The notes beneath the pieces were generated by a model. That model was given only the letters and a program-made list of their open reading frames with translations. It was not told where the DNA came from and made no database searches. This document shows, in pieces, positions 60,627-64,000 of a stretch of 64,000 nucleotides of DNA. The stretch comes from Tenebrio molitor (lineage: Eukaryota; Arthropoda; Insecta; Coleoptera; Tenebrionidae). How positions within the stretch are numbered: the stretch's first letter is position 1; each line of letters opens with the position of its first letter. The stretch lies in assembly GCF_963966145.1 (NCBI RefSeq), contig NC_091048.1, positions 20,832,001 through 20,896,000 on the forward strand. The letters run 5' to 3'. The position numbers and the translations under genes are program-made.

Positions 60627-60821
60627 GTTCATTTAAATTTATTCTGAAAGTAGGCATTCAAGATTCGATTGTGAACGCACCACGGATTACAGATCGCGAA
60701 TTAGCTGTTTAAATCTAATCCACCTTTTGCGTTGTTTATGTTTTTACTCTGCAGATTGACGAGTGATGCGTTCACAATCGACTCTTCAACTCCAACTTTG
60801 AGGATAAATTTAAATGAACAC
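60627..60821. mobile_element. about 195-bp TIR element
   Basis: GTTCATTTAAATTTATTCTG at the left and its near-inverse ending GATAAATTTAAATGAACA at the right; the pairing continues to CGATTGTGAACGCA / TGCGTTCACAATCG. Arms are about 53 bp. No coding. Confidence 0.87.
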
Positions 60822-61265
60822 CCGATACAATCCACCATTTTAATTGTTTAAACAATATCTCATTTACATTTACAACTCTTGAAATTGAAATTACGAGTAC
60901 ATGTAAGTTAAATTAAATCTACAATGCACATGTTATTTTTAAAACAAACTTAAACACTTCCACCCTCTTATCTATTTTATAGCATACCAGAAAAAATGCA
61001 TTGCCAAATATTAGAAAGAATGATGATTTTTTTTATGTTAAAGTACCTCAATTTTTGAACTCTCATTTTATTATGGTTATTTTGACTTTTTGAGTGTAAA
61101 TTTCTTTAAAGTTATGATTTATGAAGAAACAATCTGATATATGTACTTCGTCCAGCGAGAGATTGGGAGATTTTAAAATTGTAGACTTGTAACCCAACAC
61201 TACGAGTACAAAATGCACTAGAATACATTAATTAGAGCATAATTTCAGGGCAAAAAATGTTACTG

Positions 61266-61273
61266 CTTGAAGG

Positions 61274-61310
<37 letters not shown>
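61266..61310. repeat. (TAAA)n microsatellite
   Basis: An uninterrupted run of about eleven AAAT units. Minus-strand translation gives only an IYLF repeat, so the open frame across it is an artefact. Confidence 0.95.
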
Positions 61311-61312
<2 letters not shown>

Positions 61313-62265
61313 ACGCTAGGTAGTACTTTCTCTGTGAGTGAGAGACAACGAATGACGATGTTTTCCGCTCGGTTTGTAACGCCTACTTGAAACCGATATT
61401 CGTTGTTTACGCAGATATGACTCATAGCCCATGAGAAAATCCACGAACTTCTGCTTATTTTATTTTATTTTTGGAATATTCTACTTAAATAGACACAAGT
61501 GGGATTCTTTTTAATGTTCTAGGTAGATCAGTGGTTCTGAATCAGAGTTGTAAGGTGAAAAGTAACAATTAACTGAAAAAAGGGACAATTAGACGATTGT
61601 AAAAGTTATATTGTACTCGTAATTATAATTCTAATAAATAATATCGCTGTAAAAGATTCATACGAGTGCAGGAACACATTTTGAAAATTGAAGAGATGTT
61701 AGTAATTAAAATGGTTAAGAATCACTACTCTAGATGAAAATGCAAATTGTTTAGTTTATGAAAAATTGTGCTTATTTAATAATTATTTACGTAACAAGTA
61801 GTGTATAGCCACTGTGAAGTTTGCACAACGAGGATTCAATTCAAAGTCAAAATAGAAATAGGCGCTGATTATTTTCAAAATAATTGCAACTCCTTGGAAC
61901 GGGTTCTTTATTTTAATTCTCGTTCCCAAAAGATCGAGAGTCAAATATCAACAACTTGTTTAATTTTGCTAACGACGTACTGTAAAGTAAGTCATTATAC
62001 ATCTGAAATAAGTGGGACACACCGTCGTAGATCAACACATTTTTTTGGCAAAACCAACAGCTCCGAAAAGTTTGCAAAGTTATCAAGTACAAAAGATTTA
62101 ATTTTTCTATTATGAAGGAAGGTAAGAATTATTCGATAATGGTCTGATAAGAAAAAAATTAGTTTTTATATTTTTATGTTTAAATTAGGTTAAATATTAG
62201 TATTTTTTTATGTAATTATACAGTCTGATTTTGAAAGTTGTGTAGATATTTTAACCTGAGGTATT

Positions 62266-62448
62266 AACTATGACGGTCAAAAAATTTTAACCGTCAATTT
62301 CTGTCACTTCAAAAAAAAATTGTAAGCCATACTTTATTGTCACTATGATTACCGTCTTGATTATGATTGGTATTTTTTGGGTGGTAAATGTCAAAACTCG
62401 AAATTATTTTGTCATTTTCTACTACACAGACGTTTACCTCAGGTTATC
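62266..62448. mobile_element. possible short TIR element
   Basis: TAACCTGAGGTATTAAC at the left pairs with GTTTACCTCAGGTTA at the right, about 15 bp. Internal similarity is weak and no target duplication is clear. Confidence 0.5.
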
Positions 62449-62455
62449 TAATGTA

Positions 62456-62820
62456 CGGTCGGTGGACAAAAAAAAACTGGGACAAAAATGACAACTGTTC
62501 AAATTCAAATTTGCACGGTTTAATTCAGGTTTGCTAACAAGTAGGTTAACTATGGTATCATGACATAAGACAAAAATGCCACAAAACAGTATTTTTGCTA
62601 ACGTTTAGCTCATTAGGAATTGCTCGTATGGAAATACCCTCCCCAAGGCGTTGTCTAATTAGCTGTTTTTGGAATTCAGTTAGATTCAGCATTACAGCTG
62701 ACAAGATAAATGTCAACATTGATTGTAAAGTCAGTTTTATTTTGACTTTATCTTGACAATTAAAAGCTTGATACAAGTGTAAGAAATTCTGAGTGTCCCA
62801 GTTTTTTTGGCCACAAACCG
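62456..62820 (-). mobile_element. Tc1/mariner deletion derivative with transposase HTH
   Basis: Termini CGGTCGGTGGACAAAAAAAA and, in reverse, CGGTTTGTGGCCAAAAAAAC, both running into ACTGGGACA. TA is duplicated at 62454-62455 and 62821-62822. On the minus strand (62558-62776) it retains LTEFQKQLIRQRLGEGISIR and ELNVSKNTV, the N-terminal helix-turn-helix of a Tc1-type transposase. The catalytic part is deleted. Confidence 0.85.
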
Positions 62821-63243
62821 TACGACTGCTCTAATTTTATTCATTCATGTCGGATTTTTGGAATATCTGAGCTTTAAACAGTTTAAATTGATTGTCAGAA
62901 TAACTAATAACAATATGCATGTCAAAATGAAAAGAATCGAAAGTGGGGTTGCGGTTCCTAAAGGTTTATTTACACTTTACATGAATGTCAAGATAGGGTT
63001 AAAAGATAAGTACAATAACCCAATTTGCCTTATACAAATGTTAATGGTTTACAAGATAATCAAAGGAATCAGTTTAGGAACCGCAGAAAAAATTCAAATT
63101 TGGCGGGCAGTTTTGACGCACGACCAACCTAAAATGTCAAGTTTTTCTGTCATTCGAGGTTGTATTTGACTTTTATCGTTACATTTTTTTGAGTTTCATC
63201 AAGAATCTTTGATAACATTTTTAAAGTGATGATAAACTATATC

Positions 63244-63367
63244 CTGTTCACGTTGGATTGAACATCAGTGGTGCAAGTCGCACACATTTGGCATTAACTT
63301 TCATATGAGTTGTCATAGTAACAGGTCAGGTCATTTGCACCACTGATGTTCATTCCAACGTGAACAG
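63244..63367. mobile_element. 124-bp hairpin MITE
   Basis: CTGTTCACGTTGGATTGAAC at the left and the near-inverse GTTCATTCCAACGTGAACAG at the right; pairing extends inward through ATCAGTGGTGCAA. Arms are about 33 bp; no coding. Confidence 0.9.
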
Positions 63368-63429
63368 ATATTAGTCCCTACAACTTATTCAAAAAACAAC
63401 AAAGCAAAAGATTGTAATTGTGAGTAGAA

Positions 63430-63835
63430 GCATAAAATGTAACATCAAAGAAGTTGCTCAAAATGCCTGCCATCGTTTGCAATGCAAGCTTTAGCCTGAC
63501 GCTTCCAAGAAAGTAGAAACCCGAACTCGATTCAGAATGCCTCTGTTTTGACGAATTTCCTGAGCGACAAGACGCCGAGTACTTGTTCGTGGCCGGTTTT
63601 CAATTCTGTGAAGAATTTCTTCTTCTGCAACTAAAATGCGATCTTCTCGTTGGCGGCCAAGATCGCGCTTATTCATTCGAAACGCCCGAAATCGCGAAGA
63701 TGCTGCACAATGTTTAGAATGGTTCGTGCTTTGGGAAGTATCTTTTGAAGAAACCTTTCACCGTAGATTTGACGTGCTAGCTCTAAATGTCCACGGGCTT
63801 CGCCATAGATAAAACCATATCGGTTTTCTCCAGGT
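63430..63835 (-). pseudogene. DUF4817-type transposase relic, second copy
   Basis: Read on the minus strand from about 63820: NRYGFIYGEARGHLELARQI, then LPKARTILNIVQHLRDFGRF (DUF4817 domain) up to a stop. A shifted frame follows with IENRPRTSTRRLVAQEI, the second helix-turn-helix linker, and finally ACIANDGRHFEQLL plus stop (about 63442-63485). The DDE core is missing, as in the relic at 2386-3304, and the C-terminal motifs match between the two copies. Confidence 0.75.
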
Positions 63836-63839
63836 TGGT

Positions 63840-64000
63840 GAAAGCTATTTGTAATTTAAATTGAGGTTCTTGTCAAAATGACTTAATTTTGAATTAAATG
63901 AATTAAATTGAGTTTTTTTTTTCATAAAATTCAGTGGCTCTCAAACTTTTTTTGAAAAACTTTTAGCCCCTTTTTCTCCAAAAATTTTATAAGGCATTGT
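63840..64000. other. window end, nothing recognised
   Basis: AT-rich sequence with poly-T runs; no feature could be supported. Confidence 0.4.

Noticed and set aside
61228..61425. IYLF-repeat protein on the minus strand
   Set aside because: It is translation of the (TAAA)n microsatellite.
62807..63169. 120-codon open frame on the plus strand
   Set aside because: It starts at a TTG inside a transposon terminus and shows no family motif.

Overview
The window looks like nuclear DNA of an insect, probably a beetle. It is AT-rich, most introns are about 45-100 bp, the genes are single-copy animal genes, and MITEs, Tc1/mariner relics and BEL/Pao and Gypsy elements are dense. The order-level placement is an inference from sequence style; no search was possible.

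Layout. (1) 1-11.4 kb is a nest of transposons: a LINE reverse-transcriptase fragment split by a TA-flanked MITE; a Tc1-like transposase relic split by a 1,974-bp TIR element, itself split by a 739-bp TIR element and carrying a tRNA-derived SINE-like head; a complete Ty3/Gypsy-type LTR retrotransposon (4289-9837) with identical-looking 315-bp LTRs, a GTTG target duplication and one open gag-pol frame; and a 1.4-kb TIR element. (2) 11.7-45.4 kb is a gene block: MTO1 (+, 8 exons), an axonemal dynein heavy chain DNAH2 (+, 44 exons, about 4,499 aa), Pelota (+, 6 exons), Pescadillo (-, 2 exons) and a TRAF4-type adaptor without a RING (-, 6 exons). In all five models the exon lengths sum to a multiple of three with no internal stop. 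(3) 45.5-64 kb has no gene I can support. It holds short foldback/TIR elements, a decayed BEL/Pao retrotransposon (about 53.4-57.0 kb), a LINE-like tail, a Tc1 deletion derivative and a second relic of the DUF4817-type transposon family seen at 2.1-4.1 kb.

Functionally the genes form no pathway. MTO1 modifies mitochondrial tRNA wobble uridines, DNAH2 is an inner-arm ciliary/sperm motor, Pelota rescues stalled ribosomes, Pescadillo acts in 60S ribosome assembly, and TRAF4 is a signalling adaptor. MTO1, DNAH2 and PELO are tandem with gaps of about 280 and 420 bp; PELO and PES1 converge with 289 bp between stop codons.

The most notable observations are a 370-bp MITE inserted inside a DNAH2 5' splice site so that intron bases +4 onward come from the transposon; two GC-AG introns in the same gene; a head-to-tail MITE dimer in another DNAH2 intron with a truncated sister in PELO; several unrelated TIR families sharing a CAGGGT-type terminus and TA duplications; and an apparently young, intact Gypsy-type element.
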